DNA of 34,521 bases. Origin: Gammaproteobacteria bacterium. Its GTDB lineage: Bacteria; Pseudomonadota; Gammaproteobacteria; Thiohalobacterales; Thiohalobacteraceae. Each line of letters starts with the position of its first letter. Position 1 is the stretch's first letter. The stretch spans positions 1-34,521 of the forward strand of contig JACREG010000088.1 in assembly GCA_016218375.1 (NCBI GenBank). The letters run 5' to 3'. This document shows, one piece after another, positions 1-7,427 of this stretch. Below the pieces are notes generated by a model, which was not told where the DNA came from, did no database searches, and saw only the letters and a list, made by a program, of their open reading frames with translations. Both the position numbers and the translations under genes were made by a program.

Positions 1-87
1 GAAGCCGACTAGCGCAGCTCGGAGGCGGAAGGGATCGACCCGCCGGCAGCCCTGCGCGCCACATAAGAATTGCCGGAGAAAACATGC

Positions 88-119
88 GGCGCAATTCGCT
101 GCGCTCATTACGCCCTACG
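88..119. repeat. REP-like imperfect palindrome
   Basis: The 8-base arms ggcgcaat (88-95) and attacgcc (107-114) are inverted copies with one mismatch, around a short loop, followed by ctacg. Its form resembles short palindromic repeats common between genes in proteobacteria; that family link is from memory. Only one copy was seen here. It lies just past the stop codon of the MinD-like gene, and the rest of 1-138 shows nothing else I can support. Confidence 0.4.
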
Positions 120-138
120 GGTCGGCGGAGGTGAATCG

Positions 139-1866
139 CTAAGGCGAGCGTTCGCGCAATGCAGCGGCGGCGGTTACGCCATCGGCATGATGAAAGGCAC
201 ACAGCAGCGGCGAACGGTCACGCCGCAATACGCGAAACATCTCCACGCACTCGCCGTCCGCGCTGTCCCGGGTCACGGACTGATGCGGAAACTTGCTCAA
301 CAACCGCTCCGGCACCAGGGTCGCGTCGCTTGCCGACGGGACACGTCGCAGGCTGGGGATCGATTCGGACTCATCGTCCTCGACGGCAGCCAGCGTGTTG
401 CCGCCCGCCGCCATGTACACGCGGACACAATTGCGATCGTAATCGTCGCCATCGAGCAGGATGCAACCGTCGCGCCCATCGGTCAGCCAATAGCGCACAT
501 GAGTTCCGAGGTGCCGCACCTTGCAACCGCTGATGTCGCACGTGGCGAAGATCTCTTCGATGAAATTGTCCGGCGACTGAATGTGGTTGCAGTGCAGCGA
601 AATGCGCGTGTAACGACCGGCGTGCAGACTGAACTCGTTGCCGGCATCCAACTGTATCTGGTCCACCGCGATATGCACGGGATCTGTCGCTGCGATTTCC
701 GCGCTGGGCATCGCTTTGACCAACATGCGTCCGACCACGCGACGCAACTGCAAGGCGTCGATGGGTGTGGCGCGTTCCGCATTGCGCACGAAGCGCGCCG
801 GTACGGCGGTCTCGCCGGCACGGCGCCCTCCCGATAACTTGATTGGCGATTCGGCCGGTTTCGCTTGCGCGGGCGCGGGTGCTGCAACGACAGCGACCGG
901 CGGCGCGACCTCCGGCTTCGACTGTAATAACTGCATGACGGCGGCAAGCCCTGCTTCCAATCGGCTTAGACGCTCGTCCAGATTCAGCGACGGTACCGGC
1001 ACGGATGACGGAGACGAAGGTGGAGGCGTCGTCTTTTCGGGCGCGATGACCGGCTCTGGCGACTCCGGCGGCAGGCCGCTCAGGCGCATCCAAAACGCGT
1101 AGAGCGAATCGGCGCCCGCAGCCGGTGCCTGCTCGATCAAGCGCGCGGCCAAATCCACAATAGCCTGGGCCGCGCCGCGCTGAGAATTCTGCGGCTCGAA
1201 TCGCGTCAGCGGTATCTGCGCTCGCACGGCCTCGGTCACCCGCGGGTCCAGCGGTATCCAACCCAGCAGAGGCAACGTCAAGCCCTGATACACCCGCACG
1301 ACTTCGCGGAATTTTTCGAAGGTGTGCAAGGCCTGATGTTCGGATTGGACCTGATTCACCACCACCTTGATGCGGCCCGGGTAATGCTGACGTTGCAGCA
1401 GCTTCACCAGCGCATAGGCATCGGTCAACGCCGTGGGTTCGGGCGTAATGACCAGCAGCAACTCCGGTGCCGCGGCGGCAAAGGCCAGCACATTGCTGCC
1501 CACGCCCGAGGAGGTATCGAACACCATCAGATCGTAATCCGGCAGCGCCTTGAACTCATCGCCGAGACGCCGCAGAGACGTCACCGGCAGATCCGCCATC
1601 TCCGTCACCCCGGAACTGCCGGGGATGATGTCGATGCCATACGCCGACAGCACGACATCCTGCAAGCGCGCGGTGCCAGCGATGACGTCGCCGAGCGTCT
1701 GTTGGGGTGTGAGTTTGAGCAGCAGATTGGCGTTGGCGAGACCGAGATCGGCGTCGAACAGACCGACACGCAGACCCGCGCGGGCGCATTGCAGCGCCAG
1801 GTTGACGCTGAGATGCGTCTTGCCGACCCCGCCCTTGCCGCTGGTCACCGCAATGATTCTGGTCAT
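139..1866 (-). CDS. MinD/FlhG-like ParA-family ATPase with novel C-terminal domain
   Basis: The 575-residue protein starts with a deviant Walker A motif, GKGGVGKT at residues 10-17, whose extra Lys11 is typical of the MinD/ParA (SIMIBI) ATPases. It is followed by DADLGLANAN, which is very close to FlhG/FleN and MinD. The ATPase domain covers about residues 1-250. A Pro-rich linker follows (about 270-350) with a short predicted coiled coil, then about 220 residues that I do not recognise. Canonical FlhG and MinD are near 270-300 residues, so this is a two-domain fusion. No flagellar or min genes lie nearby, so the cargo it positions cannot be read from context. The ATG at 1866 is followed directly by the conserved beta strand, which fixes the start. 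The ATPase call is firm; the role is not. Confidence 0.85.
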   Translation of the reverse strand: MTRIIAVTSGKGGVGKTHLSVNLALQCARAGLRVGLFDADLGLANANLLLKLTPQQTLGDVIAGTARLQDVVLSAYGIDIIPGSSGVTEMADLPVTSLRRLGDEFKALPDYDLMVFDTSSGVGSNVLAFAAAAPELLLVITPEPTALTDAYALVKLLQRQHYPGRIKVVVNQVQSEHQALHTFEKFREVVRVYQGLTLPLLGWIPLDPRVTEAVRAQIPLTRFEPQNSQRGAAQAIVDLAARLIEQAPAAGADSLYAFWMRLSGLPPESPEPVIAPEKTTPPPSSPSSVPVPSLNLDERLSRLEAGLAAVMQLLQSKPEVAPPVAVVAAPAPAQAKPAESPIKLSGGRRAGETAVPARFVRNAERATPIDALQLRRVVGRMLVKAMPSAEIAATDPVHIAVDQIQLDAGNEFSLHAGRYTRISLHCNHIQSPDNFIEEIFATCDISGCKVRHLGTHVRYWLTDGRDGCILLDGDDYDRNCVRVYMAAGGNTLAAVEDDESESIPSLRRVPSASDATLVPERLLSKFPHQSVTRDSADGECVEMFRVLRRDRSPLLCAFHHADGVTAAAALRERSP

Positions 1867-2015
1867 GCCGTTCTCGCCGGCGGGGTTCGATTCGTTATCC
1901 GCGCAGGCCGGTATCGGACGACACCGGCGTAGCCCCGCACCTCACGCCGGCCCATCATACCGCCGCGGCGACCTGCCCTCAAATAAGGTTTTGTGACGGC
2001 GGGGGGCCGGATCGG

Positions 2016-2044
2016 CCGGATACCCGTCCACGCGGGTATGACGA
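2016..2044. repeat. CCCG hairpin repeat
   Basis: The inverted pair atacccg (2020-2026) and cgggtat (2033-2039) forms a 7-bp hairpin with flanks ccgg and gacga. It resembles a widespread proteobacterial intergenic repeat in which a CCCGC stem is flanked by GTCAT and ATCC. It sits in the 260-bp gap between the thioredoxin gene and the MinD-like gene, downstream of the thioredoxin stop, and could help end that transcript. No T-run follows, so it is not a classic intrinsic terminator. I see nothing else in the gap. Confidence 0.45.
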
Positions 2045-2126
2045 CAAGCGGAGCTTCGCTCAATCGGCCCTGCTTTGGGCACGGTGTTTGCCCGGCGTTC
2101 GCCCAGTGTTTGCCAGGAACGCGTGG

Positions 2127-2486
2127 CTAAACCGCGATACGGCTGTGCTGCGCAATGAAATCGCGGACAAAATGCACCGGCCGCGCACTGCTGAAACGGC
2201 CACGCTCCTCGCCGTCCTCGAACAGCATAATGGTTGGAAACCCGCGCACCCGATAACGCCCGGCGATTTTCATGTTGTCGCCGTCGTCGACCTCGATCTT
2301 CACCAGCGCAACCTTGCCCGCATACTCGGCGATCACCTTCTCCAGAATCGGCGCGATCACCACACACGGCGCGCACCAGTCGGCCCATAGATCGACCAGC
2401 ACCGGACGTTGGTGCGAGGCCTGGATAACGAGTTCGTCGAAGGATGCCAGCATGGCGGTGTAAATCGGAAGCGGCGGATGCGACAT
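2127..2486 (-). CDS. thioredoxin-family protein
   Basis: This is a 119-residue thioredoxin fold. The active site WCAPC places the redox cysteines at residues 38 and 41, and the cis-proline loop GFPT has Pro84. Length and motif order fit a stand-alone cytoplasmic thioredoxin; there is no signal peptide. WCAPC instead of the classic WCGPC makes it a thioredoxin-like variant. Such proteins reduce disulfides or support redox signalling, but the partner is unknown. I chose the ATG at 2486; an in-frame GTG at 2558 would add 24 Arg-rich residues outside the fold. The neighbouring SulP gene ends 75 bp upstream on the same strand, so the two may share a transcript. Confidence 0.88.
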   Translation of the reverse strand: MSHPPLPIYTAMLASFDELVIQASHQRPVLVDLWADWCAPCVVIAPILEKVIAEYAGKVALVKIEVDDGDNMKIAGRYRVRGFPTIMLFEDGEERGRFSSARPVHFVRDFIAQHSRIAV

Positions 2487-2561
2487 GAGTTCGGTTCTGC
2501 GGATTGCTGCGGAGCGTCGCTTTATACCAGCCGACCGGGGGACTGCCAAGAGCGGCACACG

Positions 2562-4361
2562 TCACTGGGCGACATGTTTTTCTCCGCCCTCCGCCCCCGG
2601 CAACTGCTTGCACTCCCTGAATATCCGCTTATCGCAGCGTGCGCAGATGCGGTGATCCAGGCGTTGGGTCATATGGCCGATGGCGTCGGTCTTGCCGGCG
2701 AAGATGTTTTCGCGGCCGATACCGTCGATGAAGCCGGCGCGTTTGAATTCGCCGCAGACGCTTTCCTTCACTCGGATCAGATACAATTCGCCTCCGAGTT
2801 TGCGCCGGTGTTCGGCCTCTTTAACGAGGAATTCGCCGCCGGCGAGGTCGATGAAGTTAATGCCCGAGGCGATGATGGCGAGGTTTTTCTGCTCGGGGTG
2901 CTGCTCGTCGAAATCGCGGAGCTGTTCCTGTACGTAGCTGATGGCGCCGAAGAACAACGAACCGTCGATGCGCACGAAACGCAGTTGCGGGCATTCCACC
3001 ACAGCCGCGGCGCTGGCGAATTTGCGTTTTTCCTGATGCGGGTCGGGTGCGCGGATATTGACGGCCGGTTGCGAGGTGCGTTTCAGATACAGTCCCAGCG
3101 ACAGCATCACGCCGAGGAAAATGGCGAACTCCAATTCCAGGAACAGCGTTGCGAAGAAGGTCGTCGCCAGGATCGCGGACTCGGATTTGCTGGCGCGCAG
3201 AATCTGCGCGATGTGGTGGAAGTCGATCAAGCCCCAGGCCACCAGGATCAGGATGCCAGCCATGGCAGCGTTCGGCAGATAAGCCGCGAACGGCGCGACC
3301 AGCACGACGATGACCACCAATAACGCGCCGGCGAACACGGCCGCCATCGGCGTTTTGGCGCCGGCGCCGTAGTTCAGTCCACTGCGATTGAACGAGCCGG
3401 TCGCGACGTAGCCGGAGAAAAAACTGCCGGCGATGTTGGACAGGCCTTGGCCGAAGAATTCCTGATTGCCGTCGATGTGCTGACCGCTCTTCATGGCGAT
3501 CGAACGCGAGATGGATACGGCCTCGGTCAGGGCGAACAAGGTCGCGGCCAGTGCCACCGGCGCGAGGTTCTTCAAGGCCTCCAGGGACAAGTCGGGCGCG
3601 GACAACGGCGGCAATTTCGCCGGCAGCGCGCCGACGGTTTTGATGCCGGTCTGCGCCATGCCGAAGCGCTGGTTCAGCCACACCGACAGCAGACTGCCGA
3701 CGACCATGGCGATAATCATGTACGGCCATTTCGGCCGGACCTGCTTTATCAGCGCGCCGAGCACCAGGGTGAGCATGGCAACGGCGGTCACATAGGGATT
3801 GATATCGCCCAGTTGCCGCGCCACGATCAGCAGGGTTTCGTGGAAATGCAATCCGCGCGGCACATCGACGCCGAAGAAATGCTTGAGCTGATTGCTGGCG
3901 ATGAGCAGCGCCGCGCCCGCGGTGAAGCCGATCACGACCGAATGCGAAATGAAGTTGACCAGCACGCCCAGCCGCGCCAGGCCCATGGTCAATTGGATGA
4001 TGCCGACCATAAAGGTCAAGGTGAGCGCGAGTCGCACATAGTCGACGCTGCCCGGTTCGGCAAACGCGCTCAGCCCCGAAAACAGCACCAGCGAGGCGGC
4101 GGTGGTCGGCCCCGAAACCAGATGCCAGGACGAGCCGAACAGCGCGGAGACGATTGCGGGGATCATGCCGGCGTAGAGGCCGTATTCCGGCGGCATGCCG
4201 GCGATGGCGGCGAACGCGACGCCTTGCGGCAGCACCACAATGGCGCCGGTGAGGCCGGCCGCGAAATCGTCGCGCAGGCTCTGCCGATTGACCATCGGCC
4301 ACCAGCGCAGGAACGGTGTGAAACGGTAGTACAAACTCTTGCGCGCGGACGCAAAGGCCAT
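2562..4361 (-). CDS. SulP-family anion transporter with STAS domain
   Basis: The 599-residue protein carries the SulP/SLC26 signature: an N-terminal LRDDFAAGLTGAIVVLPQGVA segment (about 29-49), GMPPEYGLYAG soon after, then many hydrophobic helices to about residue 430, and a cytoplasmic STAS domain at about 445-545. Family members move sulfate, bicarbonate or other anions; the sequence does not settle the substrate. The last 40 residues contain Cys-x-x-Cys and a further Cys (ICARC, RECKQ), an unusual tail that could bind metal. A GGAG motif precedes the ATG at 4361 by 9 bases. The thioredoxin gene follows on the same strand, which may be chance. The family call is secure. Confidence 0.93.
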   Translation of the reverse strand: MAFASARKSLYYRFTPFLRWWPMVNRQSLRDDFAAGLTGAIVVLPQGVAFAAIAGMPPEYGLYAGMIPAIVSALFGSSWHLVSGPTTAASLVLFSGLSAFAEPGSVDYVRLALTLTFMVGIIQLTMGLARLGVLVNFISHSVVIGFTAGAALLIASNQLKHFFGVDVPRGLHFHETLLIVARQLGDINPYVTAVAMLTLVLGALIKQVRPKWPYMIIAMVVGSLLSVWLNQRFGMAQTGIKTVGALPAKLPPLSAPDLSLEALKNLAPVALAATLFALTEAVSISRSIAMKSGQHIDGNQEFFGQGLSNIAGSFFSGYVATGSFNRSGLNYGAGAKTPMAAVFAGALLVVIVVLVAPFAAYLPNAAMAGILILVAWGLIDFHHIAQILRASKSESAILATTFFATLFLELEFAIFLGVMLSLGLYLKRTSQPAVNIRAPDPHQEKRKFASAAAVVECPQLRFVRIDGSLFFGAISYVQEQLRDFDEQHPEQKNLAIIASGINFIDLAGGEFLVKEAEHRRKLGGELYLIRVKESVCGEFKRAGFIDGIGRENIFAGKTDAIGHMTQRLDHRICARCDKRIFRECKQLPGAEGGEKHVAQ

Positions 4362-4504
4362 CAGACGGCTCTCCGATCGTTGATAGGTAACAGGTTCGAT
4401 ATTCGGATATTTCGGCCGGCCGGGGAATACAGGACGTTAGTGTGTTTTACCACGGCACGGCCGCAGCGTGCAGCGTAGCATGTCCGCAGCCGAATGAGCC
4501 GCGG

Positions 4505-5170
4505 TTATTTTCCGGTGATATAGCGATTGTCGTCGAAGCTGCTCACCCACTCGGGCCGCAGTGCGACCAGCAGGGTCATGACCATACCGTTCATCACCGC
4601 TTCGGAAAAGAACATCAGCGGGAAGAAGGCCAGATATTGATAGCTCAACCATGCCAGGTTATGCGCGCCCGTGATCCAGAGCAGGCCCGCCCCGGCGAGT
4701 CCTGTCGCCACGATGGAAACACCTGCGGCGAGAAATGCATTAACGTAGACATAGATGAAAAAATTGTGCGGCAGGCGGCGCTGCGCCCAGCGCAACAGCA
4801 GGGTACTGACCGCGATCGGAATGCCACCCATGCACACCATGTTTACCGCGAAGGTCGACCAACTGCCCTGGCCGTTGAGCGTGGCACCCACCAGGATGAG
4901 CGCCACACCGAGCGAGGCGAACTGCCAGCCGAACATCAGTGTCAGCACGGTCACACCCAGGAGATGGAAATGCAGCGTCGGCGACACGCCCGCATGCACG
5001 CTCCACAACAGCAATACCGCGACGCAGGCGCCGAAATACACATGCGTAAAGGTATTGTCGTAGAGCCGGCGCAGCGGGAGATGCAGCAGCGCGGCGAATA
5101 ACCAGATCAGGACAATCGGTGCCGCCAGGGCATGCAGGACGCTGGGTAACACATGTTCCGGAAAATCCAT
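4505..5170 (-). CDS. CbiM-like membrane protein (COG3235-type)
   Basis: The 221-residue protein has about six hydrophobic segments and histidine-containing helices (HAALAAP near the N terminus, LHFHLLGV near 66-73). This resembles the CbiM/NikM membrane component of energy-coupling-factor metal transporters, in the divergent group of predicted membrane proteins near COG3235. It lacks the typical N-terminal MHIPDG of CbiM, so a role in cobalt or nickel uptake is uncertain. No cbiN, cbiQ or ECF ATPase genes are adjacent. It is divergent from the ArsR regulator across a 151-bp gap, so that regulator could control it; this is inference from placement only. Confidence 0.65.
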   Translation of the reverse strand: MDFPEHVLPSVLHALAAPIVLIWLFAALLHLPLRRLYDNTFTHVYFGACVAVLLLWSVHAGVSPTLHFHLLGVTVLTLMFGWQFASLGVALILVGATLNGQGSWSTFAVNMVCMGGIPIAVSTLLLRWAQRRLPHNFFIYVYVNAFLAAGVSIVATGLAGAGLLWITGAHNLAWLSYQYLAFFPLMFFSEAVMNGMVMTLLVALRPEWVSSFDDNRYITGK

Positions 5171-5321
5171 GAAAGCCTCGTCATGGGCAACGTGACGCCC
5201 CGATTATTGATATATCCCGCCAACCGGATACTGACTGGGCACTGAGCAGTTGACCGTCGTTGCCGGGGTCGGCCAATATGCACGCAGTCCTGGAACCCGA
5301 CTCACATGCGTGGCAACACAT

Positions 5322-5666
5322 ATGCCTATTGACTCATTCAAGAATCTGCCCGTCAAGGATCTCGCGCAGCTTTTCAAATTGCTGGCCGAGCCCAACCGAC
5401 TCCACATTCTATGCAGCATGGGCCTCGAATGCCGCCCGGTGTCTGCCATCATCGCGGGCACGGGACTGACCCAGACCAATGTGTCGTTCCATCTGCGGGC
5501 GTTGCGGGAAGCGGGCTTGGTAAAGGCCGAACGGCATGGCTCGTTCGTGTTTTACTGCCTCTATGACACGCGCCTGCTGGAGCTGCTGGAGGCCTTGAAC
5601 GATTGGCGCCAAGTGCATGCTCCGTCGACGGAATTCGTCTCCGGGCAAGCTACCCAAGCGAGCTGA
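5322..5666 (+). CDS. ArsR-family transcriptional regulator
   Basis: This is a 114-residue winged helix-turn-helix protein. The recognition region TQTNVSFHLRALREAGLV (about 50-67) and the following wing (AERHGSFVFYCL) are typical of ArsR/SmtB repressors. The usual arsenic-sensing ELCVCD motif is absent. Cysteines occur at residues 31, 37 and 79, so metal or redox sensing is possible but unproven. I chose the ATG at 5322; an in-frame TTG at 5250 would add residues with no homology feature. It points away from the CbiM-like gene and toward msrA, with which it is tail to tail. Confidence 0.88.
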   Translation: MPIDSFKNLPVKDLAQLFKLLAEPNRLHILCSMGLECRPVSAIIAGTGLTQTNVSFHLRALREAGLVKAERHGSFVFYCLYDTRLLELLEALNDWRQVHAPSTEFVSGQATQAS

Positions 5667-5681
5667 ATGGGGAATCCCGGG

Positions 5682-6317
5682 TCAACTGGGATAGCGAATA
5701 CCGCAGCCGCCGAGCCCGCAATAGCCACCCGGATTTTTCGCCAGATATTGCTGGTGATAATCCTCCGCGAAATAGAATGGCGGCGCGGCAACGATTTCGG
5801 TCGTGATGGCGCCGCGTCCCGTTTGGCCCAATGCCGTTTGGAACGCCTGTCGCGAAGCTTCGGCGGCCGCCTGCTGCGCATCCGAGTAGGTGTATATCCC
5901 GGAACGGTATTGAGTACCGGCATCGTTGCCCTGCCGCATCCCTTGCGTGGGGTCGTGCGCTTCCCAGAATGTCCGCAGCAAGCTTGCATAAGCCACTGTG
6001 CGCGGATCGAATACGACGCGAACGACCTCGTTGTGTCCGGTCAATCCCGAGCAAACTTCCTTGTAGCTGGGGTTCGGCGTGTAACCGGCAGCGTAGCCAA
6101 CCGCCGTCGAATAGACGCCGGGCATCTGCCAAAACACCCGTTCCGCACCCCAGAAGCAGCCCAGGCCGAACATCGCCAGCTCCAGCCCCGGCGGGAAAGG
6201 GCCTTCCAGCGGATTGCCGTTCACATGGTGGCGCGGCGGTACCGGCATCGGTGTAGCGCGCCCCGGCAAAGCTTCTTCCGGTGTCGGCATGCGCGGCAAC
6301 TTATCACTCCGAAACAT
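5682..6317 (-). CDS. msrA: peptide-methionine (S)-S-oxide reductase
   Basis: MsrA reduces methionine-S-sulfoxide in proteins. The catalytic GCFWG motif has Cys54, and the resolving cysteines lie at the C terminus ([10 protein letters not shown], Cys200 and Cys205). Other family blocks are [20 protein letters not shown] and [19 protein letters not shown]. At 211 residues it matches the longer E. coli-type enzyme, including the ALPGR N-terminal lead. A GAGGAG ribosome site lies 8 bases before the ATG. The DUF488 gene ends 17 bp upstream on the same strand, so the two probably form an operon. Thioredoxin is the usual reductant, and a thioredoxin-like gene lies 3 kb away. Confidence 0.97.
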   Translation of the reverse strand: MFRSDKLPRMPTPEEALPGRATPMPVPPRHHVNGNPLEGPFPPGLELAMFGLGCFWGAERVFWQMPGVYSTAVGYAAGYTPNPSYKEVCSGLTGHNEVVRVVFDPRTVAYASLLRTFWEAHDPTQGMRQGNDAGTQYRSGIYTYSDAQQAAAEASRQAFQTALGQTGRGAITTEIVAAPPFYFAEDYHQQYLAKNPGGYCGLGGCGIRYPS

Positions 6318-6334
6318 CAGGATATCTCCTCTTC

Positions 6335-6877
6335 CTACAGCAGTGCTGCAGTGACACCGCGGTCATAGATCAGTTCGGCGGACTCGCGTCGTACCTCGGG
6401 TCTGAGCAGGTGCGCCTGCGCCGGCAGTGCATCGACGAGATGCATCACCGTGACGCCTTGCAACGTCAGGTAATCGGCAATCAGCGAGCGATGGCACTTC
6501 AGCGGTTCGCGTTCGGCGCAGAGAATCGCGGTGGCAGCGCGGCTGGCCAACTGAAGCAATTGCGCGGCGCCTTTCTTGAACGGTTCGCTACCCATGTAAT
6601 CGGCAAAGCCGCGCATGCCATCCTCCACCAATGCCACATGCGGCGACACGGCTTGCGCGGCTCGATGCCCACCCAATTGGCGTCCGGCCCAGTGGTATTC
6701 GAAACCTGCCGAGGTCAGTGCCTCGCGCAAGGCGTCCTGACCGAAGTGCGGATGGCGCGACGAGTACGGCTGCTGCCGAACATCCACGATCGTATGGAGT
6801 TCGGCTGCGTTGAGCAGACCCAGGAACTCGTTCAGTGTCCGGTCGCTGTGACCGAGGGTGTGTAAAGTGATCGACAT
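6335..6877 (-). CDS. DUF488-family protein
   Basis: The 180-residue protein shows the DUF488 signature: HTLGHSDR near the N terminus, the block [15 protein letters not shown], and the Cys-rich element [19 protein letters not shown] near residue 130. The biochemical role of the family is not established. The start at 6877 is favoured over an upstream ATG at 6901 because AAGGA sits 5-6 bases before it and the conserved domain begins at once. It is first in a likely two-gene unit with msrA, which suggests an oxidative-damage setting without proving one. Confidence 0.9.
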   Translation of the reverse strand: MSITLHTLGHSDRTLNEFLGLLNAAELHTIVDVRQQPYSSRHPHFGQDALREALTSAGFEYHWAGRQLGGHRAAQAVSPHVALVEDGMRGFADYMGSEPFKKGAAQLLQLASRAATAILCAEREPLKCHRSLIADYLTLQGVTVMHLVDALPAQAHLLRPEVRRESAELIYDRGVTAALL

Positions 6878-6932
6878 AGATCCTTCTGTGGGGCGTGGCA
6901 TTCTCGGCCCTTATCCATACTAAATTACTCGG

Positions 6933-7223
6933 TTAATAATCGAGCCCTTCATCCCCTAGAAATTCGACGTAAAGCTGGCGTCGCTGGGTGCCCGAGGTAG
7001 ATACCCAGGGCATAAATTCCTCGTCTATCTCTATGTTAAATATAAATTTCAATGGCCTCGATGCCCGCACTTCGAGCCAAGCATCCGTTGTTTCCAGACA
7101 ACGCTCCAGCCATAAAAAAATACCGGCCACCCCCTCACAGTGGCGCCCAAACAAAGTTACACTATGACCTCGCCATGGGTCCTTGATCCTGGCCCCGGTG
7201 CCCGCGTTTCCAGCACGGGTCAC
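6933..7223 (-). CDS. possible small hypothetical protein or gene remnant
   Basis: An open frame of 96 codons begins at a GTG with no clear ribosome site. It stays open upstream to a stop at 7269-7271. The product has a plausible globular composition (LFGRHCEGVAGIFLWLERCLETTDAWLEV is cut here at LFGRHCEGVAG) but matches no family I know. The DNA is AT-richer than its neighbours around 7020-7060. It could be a remnant of a transferred gene or a chance frame. The same region on the plus strand contains the promoter-like and hairpin elements described below, which argues against both being right. Confidence 0.25.
   Translation of the reverse strand: MTRAGNAGTGARIKDPWRGHSVTLFGRHCEGVAGIFLWLERCLETTDAWLEVRASRPLKFIFNIEIDEEFMPWVSTSGTQRRQLYVEFLGDEGLDY
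7134..7163 (+). promoter_or_regulatory. weak sigma70-like promoter candidate
   Basis: CTCACA (7134-7139) and TACACT (7158-7163) each match 4 of 6 consensus bases, with an 18-base spacer. It would start a plus-strand transcript near 7170 that runs to the terminator at 7331-7358. No plus-strand gene lies between them. Confidence 0.3.
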
Positions 7224-7358
7224 GCGCTTCGTGACCTTACGGACATCCGGTGTAACTCGGTTCGCTATTCACTGCCATGTGGTTCGCGCAATGCCGATGG
7301 TGGTTAACAGGGGGCGATATCGAGATTGTACCCCGCCTGCAACGGCGGGGTTTTTTTT
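7170..7358 (+). ncRNA. candidate intergenic small RNA
   Basis: A strong plus-strand terminator (7331-7358) has no plus-strand gene before it; all genes from 5682 to 7223 are on the minus strand. A transcript from near 7170 would be about 190 nt and contain a perfect 7-bp hairpin (7218-7224 with 7230-7236, loop of 5). I do not recognise 6S, tmRNA, RNase P or any other known RNA. It overlaps the doubtful minus-strand frame at 6933-7223. Alternatively the hairpin protects the downstream gene from read-through. Both ends are inferred. Confidence 0.3.
7331..7358 (+). terminator. strong intrinsic terminator
   Basis: ccccgcc (7331-7337) pairs perfectly with ggcgggg (7344-7350) across a 6-base loop, and eight T follow at 7351-7358. 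The T-run is on the plus strand only, so it ends a rightward transcript. It lies 70 bp before the transglycosylase start. Confidence 0.85.
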
Positions 7359-7427
7359 GTGCCGCAGTCCGGCTGTGGACATGGTAAATATAAGCATCGC
7401 ACATCGAATGGCATTTGCTTACCCCCG

